From positions 1-21,483 of the IMG/VR virus record IMGVR_UViG_3300032293_002265: a DNA stretch of 21,483 nt. One strand, written 5' to 3'. Every line of letters begins with the position of its first letter. Within the stretch, counting starts at the first letter, position 1. Source of the stretch: a virus. Below, in pieces: positions 14,701 through 20,735 of the stretch. Below the pieces are notes generated by a model, which ran no database searches, was not told the DNA's origin, and was given only the letters and a program-made list of their open reading frames with translations. The position numbers were made by a program, and so were the translations under genes.

Positions 14701-14729
14701 ATTATAACTCAAAGAATCATAATAGTCAA
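14701..14729 (-). promoter_or_regulatory. Sigma70 promoter for tRNA-Leu
   Basis: TTGACT (14724-14729), 17 bp, TATAAT (14701-14706) on the minus strand: eleven of twelve consensus bases with ideal spacing. It fills the gap between two tRNA genes and would start transcription near 14694, about 7 nt before mature tRNA-Leu. Confidence 0.75.
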
Positions 14730-14730
14730 G

Positions 14731-14802
14731 TGCTCGTTGTCGGTTACGATCCGACCTTCTATCGTTTATGAGACGATTGCATTCCCAGATTGCTAAACGA
14801 GC
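14731..14802 (-). tRNA. tRNA with anticodon CAU (Met, or Ile2 if lysidine-modified)
   Basis: The 72-nt gene folds as a cloverleaf: acceptor GCTCGTT/AACGAGC, D-stem GCA/TGC, anticodon arm ATCGT-CTCATAA-ACGAT (anticodon CAT), 5-nt variable loop, T-stem GTCGG/CCGAC, discriminator A, no encoded CCA. It is not an initiator type, because the acceptor's first pair is G-C and the anticodon stem lacks three G-C pairs. The T-loop ATCGTAA is unusual: normal U54 and A58 are swapped to A and U. Elongator Met and Ile(k2C-AU) cannot be separated by eye. It may be partly decayed or specialised. Confidence 0.8.
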
Positions 14803-14826
14803 ATTCGCTATTCGCAAATAGCGAAT
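14803..14826 (-). other. Perfect 10-bp hairpin filling the spacer between two tRNAs
   Basis: ATTCGCTATT and AATAGCGAAT pair perfectly around a 4-nt loop. One end is directly adjacent to the first base of the CAU tRNA (14802) and the other end coincides with the discriminator base of tRNA-Ile (14826). In a joint transcript the hairpin would separate the two tRNAs exactly, so it is probably a processing or folding element. Confidence 0.7.
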
Positions 14827-14897
14827 GGGAATACTGGGAGTTGAACCCAGACTAAGCCCTTATAAGGAGCCCGCTCTAACCATTAAGCTATACTCCC
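14826..14897 (-). tRNA. tRNA-Ile (anticodon UAU)
   Basis: The 72-nt gene has acceptor GGGAGTA/TATTCCC (one G-T), D-arm GCTT/GAGC with a GG-containing loop, anticodon arm GGCTC-CTTATAA-GGGCT (two G-T pairs) giving anticodon TAT, and T-arm CTGGG-TTCAACT-CCCAG. The discriminator is A and CCA is not encoded. It should read AUA directly. Most bacteria read AUA with a lysidine-modified CAU tRNA instead, so this anticodon is uncommon. Its own consensus promoter is 16 nt upstream. Confidence 0.9.
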
Positions 14898-14912
14898 TTA
14901 AAACCCAGATCA

Positions 14913-14941
14913 ATTATAGAGGATCTGGAACTCTTTGTCAA
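14913..14941 (-). promoter_or_regulatory. Perfect consensus sigma70 promoter for tRNA-Ile
   Basis: TTGACA (14936-14941), exactly 17 bp, TATAAT (14913-14918) on the minus strand: all twelve bases match consensus. TGA within the -35 is the stop codon of the antitoxin gene. Transcription would begin near 14906, about 9 nt before mature tRNA-Ile, and could include the CAU tRNA. Confidence 0.85.
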
Positions 14942-15111
14942 GGTGCTTCGTTGTTTTCTTCAGTGTGTATTCGTATGAGTTCATCATCGGCAGGCATCAT
15001 TACTGCCGCCTGCCCATTCTCATTGACAATACCCAATTGTTCTCCATTTTCGACTCGTTCCATAAGTTCGTCGAATCTCTCTTGAAACTCTTCTACTGTA
15101 AAAACTTCCAT
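14938..15111 (-). CDS. Phd/YefM-family antitoxin-like protein (57 aa)
   Basis: A 57-codon frame from ATG 15111 to TGA 14938-14940. The sequence MEVFTVEEFQERFDELMERV then ENGEQLGIVNENGQAAVMMP has the Phd/YefM layout: a short strand, a helix with E-F-x-x-x-x-x-x-L-x-x-V, then N-G-x-x-x-x-I-x-x-x-x-G-x-A-A-V-x-x-P. In the family this half dimerises and binds operator DNA, while the C-terminal tail blocks a toxin (Doc, YoeB). Here the tail is short and acidic (DDELIRIHTEENNEAP). No recognisable toxin is adjacent; the gene 3 nt upstream encodes 61 residues of unknown type. It may be an orphan antitoxin or a small repressor. It is read from the promoter at 15326-15354. Confidence 0.7.
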   Translation of the reverse strand: MEVFTVEEFQERFDELMERVENGEQLGIVNENGQAAVMMPADDELIRIHTEENNEAP

Positions 15112-15114
15112 TTT

Positions 15115-15300
15115 TCAAAGGGGATCGGTGTAAGCAAGACAATCATCACTTACCTGAGTGCGAACTACTTCCAGTACATTCATAAACTGGTCAACACTCT
15201 CACATTCTACTACTCGTTCTGAACCTTCGCTAGAATATAGGTAAAATTTACGTGCAAGAGTATCGATAACGCAACGACTCAAGAACTCTTCGGTTTGCAT
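15115..15300 (-). CDS. Hypothetical small protein upstream of the antitoxin (61 aa)
   Basis: The product begins MQTEEFLSRCVIDTLARKFY and continues LYSSEGSERVVECESVDQFM, then a helix NVLEVVRTQV and a short tail ending CLAYTDPL. A strand-strand-helix core is likely. It is the first gene after a perfect sigma70 promoter, with a leader of about 20 nt and only weak ribosome-site character (AAAGA). The antitoxin-like gene follows after 3 nt, so they form one operon. Too short for known RelE, Doc or YoeB toxins and without their motifs; a partner relationship to the antitoxin is possible but not shown. Confidence 0.7.
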   Translation of the reverse strand: MQTEEFLSRCVIDTLARKFYLYSSEGSERVVECESVDQFMNVLEVVRTQVSDDCLAYTDPL

Positions 15301-15325
15301 TCGGTCTTTGATTGATTACCTGAGT

Positions 15326-15354
15326 ATTATAGGGCATCTGGGGAGGGTTGTCAA
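15326..15354 (-). promoter_or_regulatory. Perfect consensus sigma70 promoter of the islet operon
   Basis: TTGACA (15349-15354), exactly 17 bp, TATAAT (15326-15331) on the minus strand. All twelve bases match consensus. It begins 9 nt after the stop codon of the 973-residue fibre gene and would start transcription near 15319, upstream of the 61-residue gene, the antitoxin and the tRNAs. Confidence 0.85.
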
Positions 15355-15362
15355 GGGGGGGC

Positions 15363-18284
15363 TCAGTTAACTCTCCCTCTAACATCTCCAGTATTTACCC
15401 ATGTTACATTAGAGTAAATATAACTATTTGCAATATAATATCCTGCAAGTCCAGCAGAACCTTGAGAAATAGAAGGTGTTTTCCCAGATTCCCCATAATT
15501 TCCCCCATCACCACCATTACCAGGTATTTTTTGTGGTGGAAAACTTATATCATAAGTGTAGTTATTTTTGGTGGTAGTTATTCTGACTATATCAATTGGA
15601 TATGGATTAGATTGCGGTGTGGTGGATGTGTTAGTTATAGTCCATCCAGTATCAGTTACGGGAGCAACAACTTGAGTTGGTCTATAAAAATTAATAATTT
15701 GTCTATATGGAGCACCATTAGCAAGATCAGGTTGAAGTGATATTGTGTTATTAGTACCAAAAGCGAACAAATTGGTTATTTTTATAATATGACCTACACC
15801 GAACCCCGGACTGGAAGCGTAGATTGTACCACTAACAGTTCCTATTGTAGGTGCAGACCAAGAACCAACTGATGATCCAGACCCAAGATAAACATTTTTC
15901 CATGTTGCTGGTGCTGTACTCATTGCACCTGCCATCCACCCATACAATCCCAAAGATACTTGAACATTGGGTGGTATGGATATTAAATCCAAATAAGGAT
16001 CTACCCCACTAGTAAATGTGTTATTTCCATATCCTATGAGATACGCATATTTTTGTGCATTTGGATTGGCAGATCCTGGTGTACCTAAAGTTTTTGCTTG
16101 ATTATATCCCTGCCCATTTCCACCAGTCCCATTAAATCCAGGATCTATGGCTAATTGAACCTTACATGCAAGTTTATCTGGATCATTTACAGTACCAGTA
16201 GTAGTGCTACTATATCTGTTTGTCAAATAATTATATAAAGTTCCACTAGATCTGTTTTCTCTTGAGTTAGCCCCAGCACCTCCACCACCATAAATTCTAC
16301 CATAATTAAGAATTGTAATAGGAGTAGTGAAAGGTATAGTTGTACTAGTTGGGAAGGATCCGTTTGATGAAGAATAAGTATTATCAATTCTAGTGGTAGC
16401 GACAAAAAATTGAGTAGAGTTTAGTTTATTAATACTACTCCATGTACGATTAAATATTGATGTGTTTATACTTGTAGTATTAGTACCTGTTGCGCTCGCA
16501 GTTGATCCAGAAATTGTAACAGACTGACCTTGTGTTAATGCTGATAAACCAGCAGAAGTAGTGGTAACGGTAAATCCGGGAGAAGTACTTCCACCAGCAG
16601 TGAAAAATTTGAAATTTGAAGTTTTACTCCGCACATCTATAGATGAATCTATAGATCTGTTCAATTCGTAACAAACTGCAGTCATTGATGTTGGAGAACT
16701 TGCTAATGGAGAACCAAATAGGTCGCTGCTATCTAAAATATGTACAATGCCTACAATATCAATAGGACCTGTTATATTTTGAGATTGATTAAGAAGATAA
16801 TATGAATAAAAATCAATAGAAGCGTTAGCACTAGTATTAACTAGATACCTTCCCGTACCTCCAGTAGGTCCATCTATTTGCTCAACTATGTATAGTGTAC
16901 CTGTTGTAGGCATTCCAATACCACCACTTAAAATATAACCAGGCAAAATTGGTTCCGTTGGAGTTGCAGTGACTGTAAAAATAGTACCACTAACAGATCC
17001 CCAAGAAGACCCTCTTGGAGAGAATGACATATGTCGTGTAACTACGGTTCCTGCAAGAACTCCTGTACCAGAAATTACCATACCAATACTCATCTCGGCA
17101 CGTAAAAGTTTATTTCCACTAAACGTTGCATTTGTTGCACTTCGCGTATAAACAGTATCAATTACAAGTTTCTTATCACGAATACCTGTAATTATTCCCA
17201 TTCCTGCAATTGGTTGTGTTCCACTTATAACAGATAAACGGAATCCTGCAGTGGTCAAATTTCCATTACTAATATAACCAGTAAATGTTGCAGTTTTTTT
17301 CGCTGTTATTTTACATAAATTTACAGGAGGTTCTGTTGAAGGAGATGGGTCAAGAATAAGATCATCATCAAGAGCGTCCAAAACTGCTGGTTTACTGTAT
17401 ATGTAAATTGAATCTCCTGGAGAAAATTCTCCAGTTCCATGCGCTATGGACTGATTTGTTGAGGCCATAGACGAACTAACAAATTCACTAGGTCCGATTG
17501 GAGTTAATATATTACCGGTTAAACCAACTCGTCGTACTATTCCATAAATTCCAGATGTAAGATTGTGAGTTATGTTAGTAATTGTATGATTAGTAATTGT
17601 TGGCGAAGATGTTCCTACTAAAATTGCATTTCCACCAGTAATTGTTCCGCCTGATATGCCCCCATATCCAACAATATCACCATAATTAATTAATACTAAT
17701 CCTGCCCCAAGATTTGTAGAGACTTTTAAGGCATAGTTTTCAGGATTTGTACTAGTTCCACCAATAACAACATTTTTTTTAATAATAACTCTTTTTCTTC
17801 TTTCAGTATCTATCCATTCGGCATTAGTAAATATTGTTTGTAAATCTAAATTTTCTCTATTTGTACTAATAAATTTAACTATATCTCCACCTACTCCACC
17901 ATAAAAATTCGCTAAACTTATTTCCCCGCTTGTAGGAATTGATTGATTTCGCAATGGAGTATCATTTGATACATAAATACCTCCACGATAATACTCATTA
18001 ATTGGTATCGTGTATTCTGGTAATTGATTATCATTTGAAGTATTGGAATGAGTAACTGATCCATATGAAGTTTTAATTCCAATATCTCCTGTTAGTTGAA
18101 TTTGTGGACTGGATATTGTGGTTTTAGTACCAGTTGTTCTTCCTGGAAATGGATTACTTTCATCAGTCCAGGTTGTTGGTGGTAATTTAACTACCTCAGT
18201 TGCGAATTCTATACCTTCATCGGAAGATTTAAATTCATTCTGAACGTCTAAAAGACTAATAACACCAGAAGATTGTAAAGTCAT
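15363..18284 (-). CDS. Large glycine-rich tail fibre/adhesin (973 aa)
   Basis: The N-terminal about 130 residues (MTLQSSGVISLLDVQNEFKS ... PTSGEISLANFYGG) carry an S-G-x-I-S-L pattern repeated at both ends. I associate this with the virion-attachment domain of many phage fibre proteins. The central part is Ser/Thr/Gly-rich beta structure with repeated ISGT/TGTxY segments. Glycine-rich stretches follow: YGGGGAGANSREN (about 665-680), GTGGNGQGYNQ (about 710-720) and GNGGDGGNYGESGK (about 920). The end, SAGLAGYYIANS...WVNTGDVRGRVN, resembles terminal segments of phage glycine-rich adhesins. It shares GQGYNQ with the 415-residue adhesin. No S74 domain is present; the mini-fibre gene ends 1 nt upstream and may supply a chaperone. 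Confidence 0.85.
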   Translation of the reverse strand: MTLQSSGVISLLDVQNEFKSSDEGIEFATEVVKLPPTTWTDESNPFPGRTTGTKTTISSPQIQLTGDIGIKTSYGSVTHSNTSNDNQLPEYTIPINEYYRGGIYVSNDTPLRNQSIPTSGEISLANFYGGVGGDIVKFISTNRENLDLQTIFTNAEWIDTERRKRVIIKKNVVIGGTSTNPENYALKVSTNLGAGLVLINYGDIVGYGGISGGTITGGNAILVGTSSPTITNHTITNITHNLTSGIYGIVRRVGLTGNILTPIGPSEFVSSSMASTNQSIAHGTGEFSPGDSIYIYSKPAVLDALDDDLILDPSPSTEPPVNLCKITAKKTATFTGYISNGNLTTAGFRLSVISGTQPIAGMGIITGIRDKKLVIDTVYTRSATNATFSGNKLLRAEMSIGMVISGTGVLAGTVVTRHMSFSPRGSSWGSVSGTIFTVTATPTEPILPGYILSGGIGMPTTGTLYIVEQIDGPTGGTGRYLVNTSANASIDFYSYYLLNQSQNITGPIDIVGIVHILDSSDLFGSPLASSPTSMTAVCYELNRSIDSSIDVRSKTSNFKFFTAGGSTSPGFTVTTTSAGLSALTQGQSVTISGSTASATGTNTTSINTSIFNRTWSSINKLNSTQFFVATTRIDNTYSSSNGSFPTSTTIPFTTPITILNYGRIYGGGGAGANSRENRSSGTLYNYLTNRYSSTTTGTVNDPDKLACKVQLAIDPGFNGTGGNGQGYNQAKTLGTPGSANPNAQKYAYLIGYGNNTFTSGVDPYLDLISIPPNVQVSLGLYGWMAGAMSTAPATWKNVYLGSGSSVGSWSAPTIGTVSGTIYASSPGFGVGHIIKITNLFAFGTNNTISLQPDLANGAPYRQIINFYRPTQVVAPVTDTGWTITNTSTTPQSNPYPIDIVRITTTKNNYTYDISFPPQKIPGNGGDGGNYGESGKTPSISQGSAGLAGYYIANSYIYSNVTWVNTGDVRGRVN

Positions 18285-18285
18285 A

Positions 18286-18804
18286 TTAAATATTTTCTAA
18301 ATCTTCAATTCTCCTTTGCAGATTTATAATTATTTCTTGCTGTTCTTTAATTGCCTCAATTAAAAGAGGAATTAGTTTATCGTATTGGACTGTTTTATAA
18401 TTTTCTCCGCTCTTTGAATATTCATTTCCATCTTCATCTTGTTCAATATCAAATGGCGCTGGCACTACAATCTGTGGTAGTACTTTTTCTACTTCTTGAG
18501 CAATAACACCAACTTGCTCCTTCTTATCAAAATATCCATATTGTTCTGCAAGTTTATTACTATTAAATGTAACTCCTCTTAATGAAAGAAGTTTTGAGAG
18601 AGCACTTGGGATTGGTTTAATATTTTCTTTCAATCTTTCATCAGAATAAAAAGCAGTGATGTTGTTGGTTGCCCGAATTTCACCAGTAGTTCCTGTTGCA
18701 TTAGTACCGACACCAAGAGAAAATATTTTTATTCCTGGAGATGAAAAAGTTGCAATAGTATTTCCATCAAGATCGACTATTTTATTTGCTACTACTACGC
18801 TCAT
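18286..18804 (-). CDS. Mini-fibre with S74 intramolecular chaperone domain (172 aa)
   Basis: Residues 1-53 are a short beta-rich stub (MSVVVANKIVDLDGNTIATF ... GEIRATNNITAFY). Residues 54-172 are a complete peptidase S74 chaperone: S54-D-E-R-L-K59, VGVIAQEVEKVLPQ, YDKLIPLLIEAIKEQ and a C-terminal coiled coil. The Ser-Lys dyad for self-cleavage is intact, so the mature portion would be only about 53 residues. AAGGAA (18811-18816) is a good ribosome site for ATG 18804, and a late box (18823-18830) lies upstream. The position directly before the 973-residue adhesin, which lacks a chaperone, suggests it might trimerise a fibre segment for it; this is inference. Confidence 0.88.
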   Translation of the reverse strand: MSVVVANKIVDLDGNTIATFSSPGIKIFSLGVGTNATGTTGEIRATNNITAFYSDERLKENIKPIPSALSKLLSLRGVTFNSNKLAEQYGYFDKKEQVGVIAQEVEKVLPQIVVPAPFDIEQDEDGNEYSKSGENYKTVQYDKLIPLLIEAIKEQQEIIINLQRRIEDLENI

Positions 18805-18822
18805 AATAAGTTCCTTTTTTTG

Positions 18823-18830
18823 TATTTATG
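18823..18830 (-). promoter_or_regulatory. Late promoter box CATAAATA
   Basis: CATAAATA on the minus strand fits the NATAAATA late consensus. It overlaps the stop codon of the 136-residue gene and would start transcription near 18816, ahead of the mini-fibre and adhesin genes. Confidence 0.5.
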
Positions 18831-19236
18831 GTGAGATACCTAAAAGAATCTTTAAATCATCAACAGTTAATCCAAGAGATTCTAATTTTTGTTGAATAGT
18901 AAGTTTTTGAAGAACCCATCCATCATTCCAAGTCAAAGAATGACCCTCTGGAACTTCTGGTGGTTGTTCCTTTGTTGAATTTTTTGGTACTTTTAATGGG
19001 TTATCATTTATAATTATTTCTTTTGTCTGAGTAGAATAATAAATTCCTCTTTTATCATCAACAATATCCCAGGAAGTTCCATTAAAAATTTGTATTTTAC
19101 CAAGTTCACATTCTGGTGGTTTTATATCTGTGGCAAAAAGTGGAATTAAATAATCTCCACGTCTTCTTGGAGATTCAAATGCATCACTTTCCCCAGTATA
19201 GTATCCATAATTTAAATTAAAATGATAAGCTTTCAT
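18826..19236 (-). CDS. Tail fibre assembly-like protein (136 aa)
   Basis: Residues 1-60 (MKAYHFNLNYGYYTGESDAF ... FNGTSWDIVDDKRG) resemble the N-terminal strand region of phage fibre-assembly proteins. Residues about 81-107 (VPKNSTKEQPPEVPEGHSLT then WNDGWVL) carry the P-x-N-x-T, P-P-x-x-x-x-G and W-x-x-x-W spacing seen in Caudo_TAP (gpK/Tfa) chaperones. The C-terminal helix (IQQKLESLGLTVDDLKILLG) could contact the fibre. Its place among fibre genes agrees with a chaperone or a small structural attachment protein. The match is by pattern only. Confidence 0.6.
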   Translation of the reverse strand: MKAYHFNLNYGYYTGESDAFESPRRRGDYLIPLFATDIKPPECELGKIQIFNGTSWDIVDDKRGIYYSTQTKEIIINDNPLKVPKNSTKEQPPEVPEGHSLTWNDGWVLQKLTIQQKLESLGLTVDDLKILLGISP

Positions 19237-19243
19237 ATGTTTA

Positions 19244-19774
19244 TTAATATTTTATAATGGCCATAAGAGCAATACTTCCACTTGTAGTTGAAACTGTGGA
19301 TGGTATTATATCCGTTTTAAACGAACCAAATACTCGTCCTGATCCTCCAGAACTATCCAATGTAAAATCACCTGGTCCAGACCAACAACGAATAAAAACA
19401 CCACTTAAATATGGTAAACGAAACTGAGTTGAATTTGGTACAGGTGAAGTAAGATAATTGATAGCACCAGTTCCAGGAAATCCACCAATTGCACCCAGAT
19501 TCCACAATCCATTTGATGTAGTTGGTGAACCAAGAGCCTCATATAATTTTGAATAATCTACCCTACTAACTATAGCTCCATTACAGGGTAAGTAACCATC
19601 TGGAACCTTTGCTGTACCAGCAATATTTGTTGCAGTATAAATGACAGATCCAGTTGGAATAATACCTTCTGCACTATAAATTCCAACAATTGATCCACCT
19701 GTAGTATTCCCTGCAGGACTAGCACTTCCACTTCCAGAAATAATAACATTATTACCAAGTTGTAATGTACTCAT
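19244..19774 (-). CDS. Tail collar domain protein, short-fibre type (176 aa)
   Basis: The collar signature is clear: VPDGYLPCNGAIVSRVDYSK (about 57-76), where the W/Y-L-x-C-N/D-G core is typical, then LYEALG, and FRLPYLSGVFIRCW (about 118-131), the F-x-L-P-D/Y-L-x-G-x-F-x-R motif. The end, SGRVFGSFKTDIIPSTVSTT, matches the R-x-x-G-x-x-Q/K stretch after the collar. T4 gp12 and many host-recognition fibres use this domain. The ATG overlaps the upstream stop as ATGA. It is probably a structural tip or collar component of a fibre. Confidence 0.85.
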   Translation of the reverse strand: MSTLQLGNNVIISGSGSASPAGNTTGGSIVGIYSAEGIIPTGSVIYTATNIAGTAKVPDGYLPCNGAIVSRVDYSKLYEALGSPTTSNGLWNLGAIGGFPGTGAINYLTSPVPNSTQFRLPYLSGVFIRCWSGPGDFTLDSSGGSGRVFGSFKTDIIPSTVSTTSGSIALMAIIKY

Positions 19775-20220
19775 GTTTCATTCTCCACATTTGAATCTAT
19801 AGAAGAATCATTTACTATCTGTTCAATAATAGTATCTTCTTGAACAGATAAAACTTCAGGATTTTCTAAAATCATGTCTGGAGAGGAATCTTGATTAGTA
19901 TTTTCTTCCTGCACAGGTTTTGGATATGATGATTTTATCATATTTATTTTTTCTTTCCAAGCATCATATCCACCATGATATAGAAGATCAAATTGGTCGG
20001 CAAAGGAAGGATATTCTGCTTCTCTAAGTCGTTGATATTCTTTACTTTCATATTCTACTCGAAGTCTTTCTATTTCTGCTATTACCTCTTCTTTAGTTGG
20101 TTGAGATTGACCACCTAATATTTCTGACAATTCTAACCATTGAATATTAGAATAATCATTCCCATCAAGATGCCATTTTGCTCCTGGTCTTAATGATAAA
20201 AGTGCTCTGTAAATATCCAT
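19771..20220 (-). CDS. Small tail protein of the ADQ/YHGG type (149 aa)
   Basis: The product starts MDIYRALLSLRPGAKWHLDG and has a coiled-coil-like helix (EEVIAEIERLRVEYESKEYQ). The segment YPSFADQFDLLYHGGYDAWK then EKINMIKSSYPKP matches the P-S-x-A-D-Q-x-D-x-x-Y-H-x-G-x-x-x-W motif of small tail-associated phage proteins (XkdW-like). A low-complexity acidic tail follows (about 110-149). It starts at a TAATG overlap with the upstream gene and ends in an ATGA overlap with the collar gene, so all are translated together. Its precise role in the tail is unknown. Confidence 0.7.
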   Translation of the reverse strand: MDIYRALLSLRPGAKWHLDGNDYSNIQWLELSEILGGQSQPTKEEVIAEIERLRVEYESKEYQRLREAEYPSFADQFDLLYHGGYDAWKEKINMIKSSYPKPVQEENTNQDSSPDMILENPEVLSVQEDTIIEQIVNDSSIDSNVENET

Positions 20221-20729
20221 TATGCAGATACCTCCATCAATGTAATTGTGGATATTAATGATGTTTCTGTATTTTGTTCTATAGATGTCGTTCTATTAAT
20301 AAAGGCAAGAGATGAATTTTCCGTTGCCCATTGAATTTTATATGTGGTTGAATATATGCTGTTTGGAGAATCTAGATAATTTTGAGAGAATGCTGTGGTA
20401 CTACTACTATAATTTATATTTGAAGTTTGACTACCATTAGAAGATGTGGTTTTTCCGAAAAGAATATCAGTAGAATTTCTAACTAATTTAAAAAATACTG
20501 TAGAATTTTCCGATTGACCAACACTAAGATTAAAAAATATTAAAATTTTACTACTAAGTGAATATGGAACTATTGAAAGACTTAATCCGCCAATATCAAC
20601 ATAATCTGTCGATGTTGTTGATGAAGTGTTGTCTTTCGTTGCAGTAATTACTTGAAGAATGCTACCAGTATTATTCAGGATTGCTCTTCCGTCAAGTGAT
20701 TGAATTTGATCTAGTATTAATGTACTCAT
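20220..20729 (-). CDS. Virion/tail fibre-like protein (169 aa)
   Basis: MSTLILDQIQSLDGRAIL is followed by NNTGSILQVITATKDNTSST, YVDIGGLSLSIVPYSLSSKI, and a Ser/Asn/Thr-rich beta region ending in STITLMEVSA. The layout (a GSILQV strand, YVDIxGLxxxIxPxSxSSKIL, and a terminal S-x-I-T-L-M-E-V) is one I associate with tail proteins of marine phages, where it forms an antiparallel beta sandwich. The N-terminal MSTLxLxx resembles that of the collar gene, so the two may share an attachment segment. It begins 6 nt after the stop of the collagen-like gene. Confidence 0.7.
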   Translation of the reverse strand: MSTLILDQIQSLDGRAILNNTGSILQVITATKDNTSSTTSTDYVDIGGLSLSIVPYSLSSKILIFFNLSVGQSENSTVFFKLVRNSTDILFGKTTSSNGSQTSNINYSSSTTAFSQNYLDSPNSIYSTTYKIQWATENSSLAFINRTTSIEQNTETSLISTITLMEVSA

Positions 20730-20735
20730 AATGTC

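Noticed and set aside
14602-14817. 71-codon minus-strand frame over the tRNA cluster
   Set aside because: It runs through tRNA-Leu, the CAU tRNA and two promoters, so it is a chance frame.
15354-15361. Run of seven G on the plus strand as part of a terminator
   Set aside because: No paired C-run occurs on the proper side; it only forms the flank of the consensus promoter.
19237-19260. TATAAAATA and TTAATAAACAT before the 136-aa gene as a late promoter
   Set aside because: Neither matches the NATAAATA box, and the second is too close to the ATG to leave a leader.
19955-19975. AATAAATA-like late box inside the 149-aa tail gene
   Set aside because: It lies about 180 nt from the next start inside AT-rich coding DNA, so chance occurrence is the simpler explanation.
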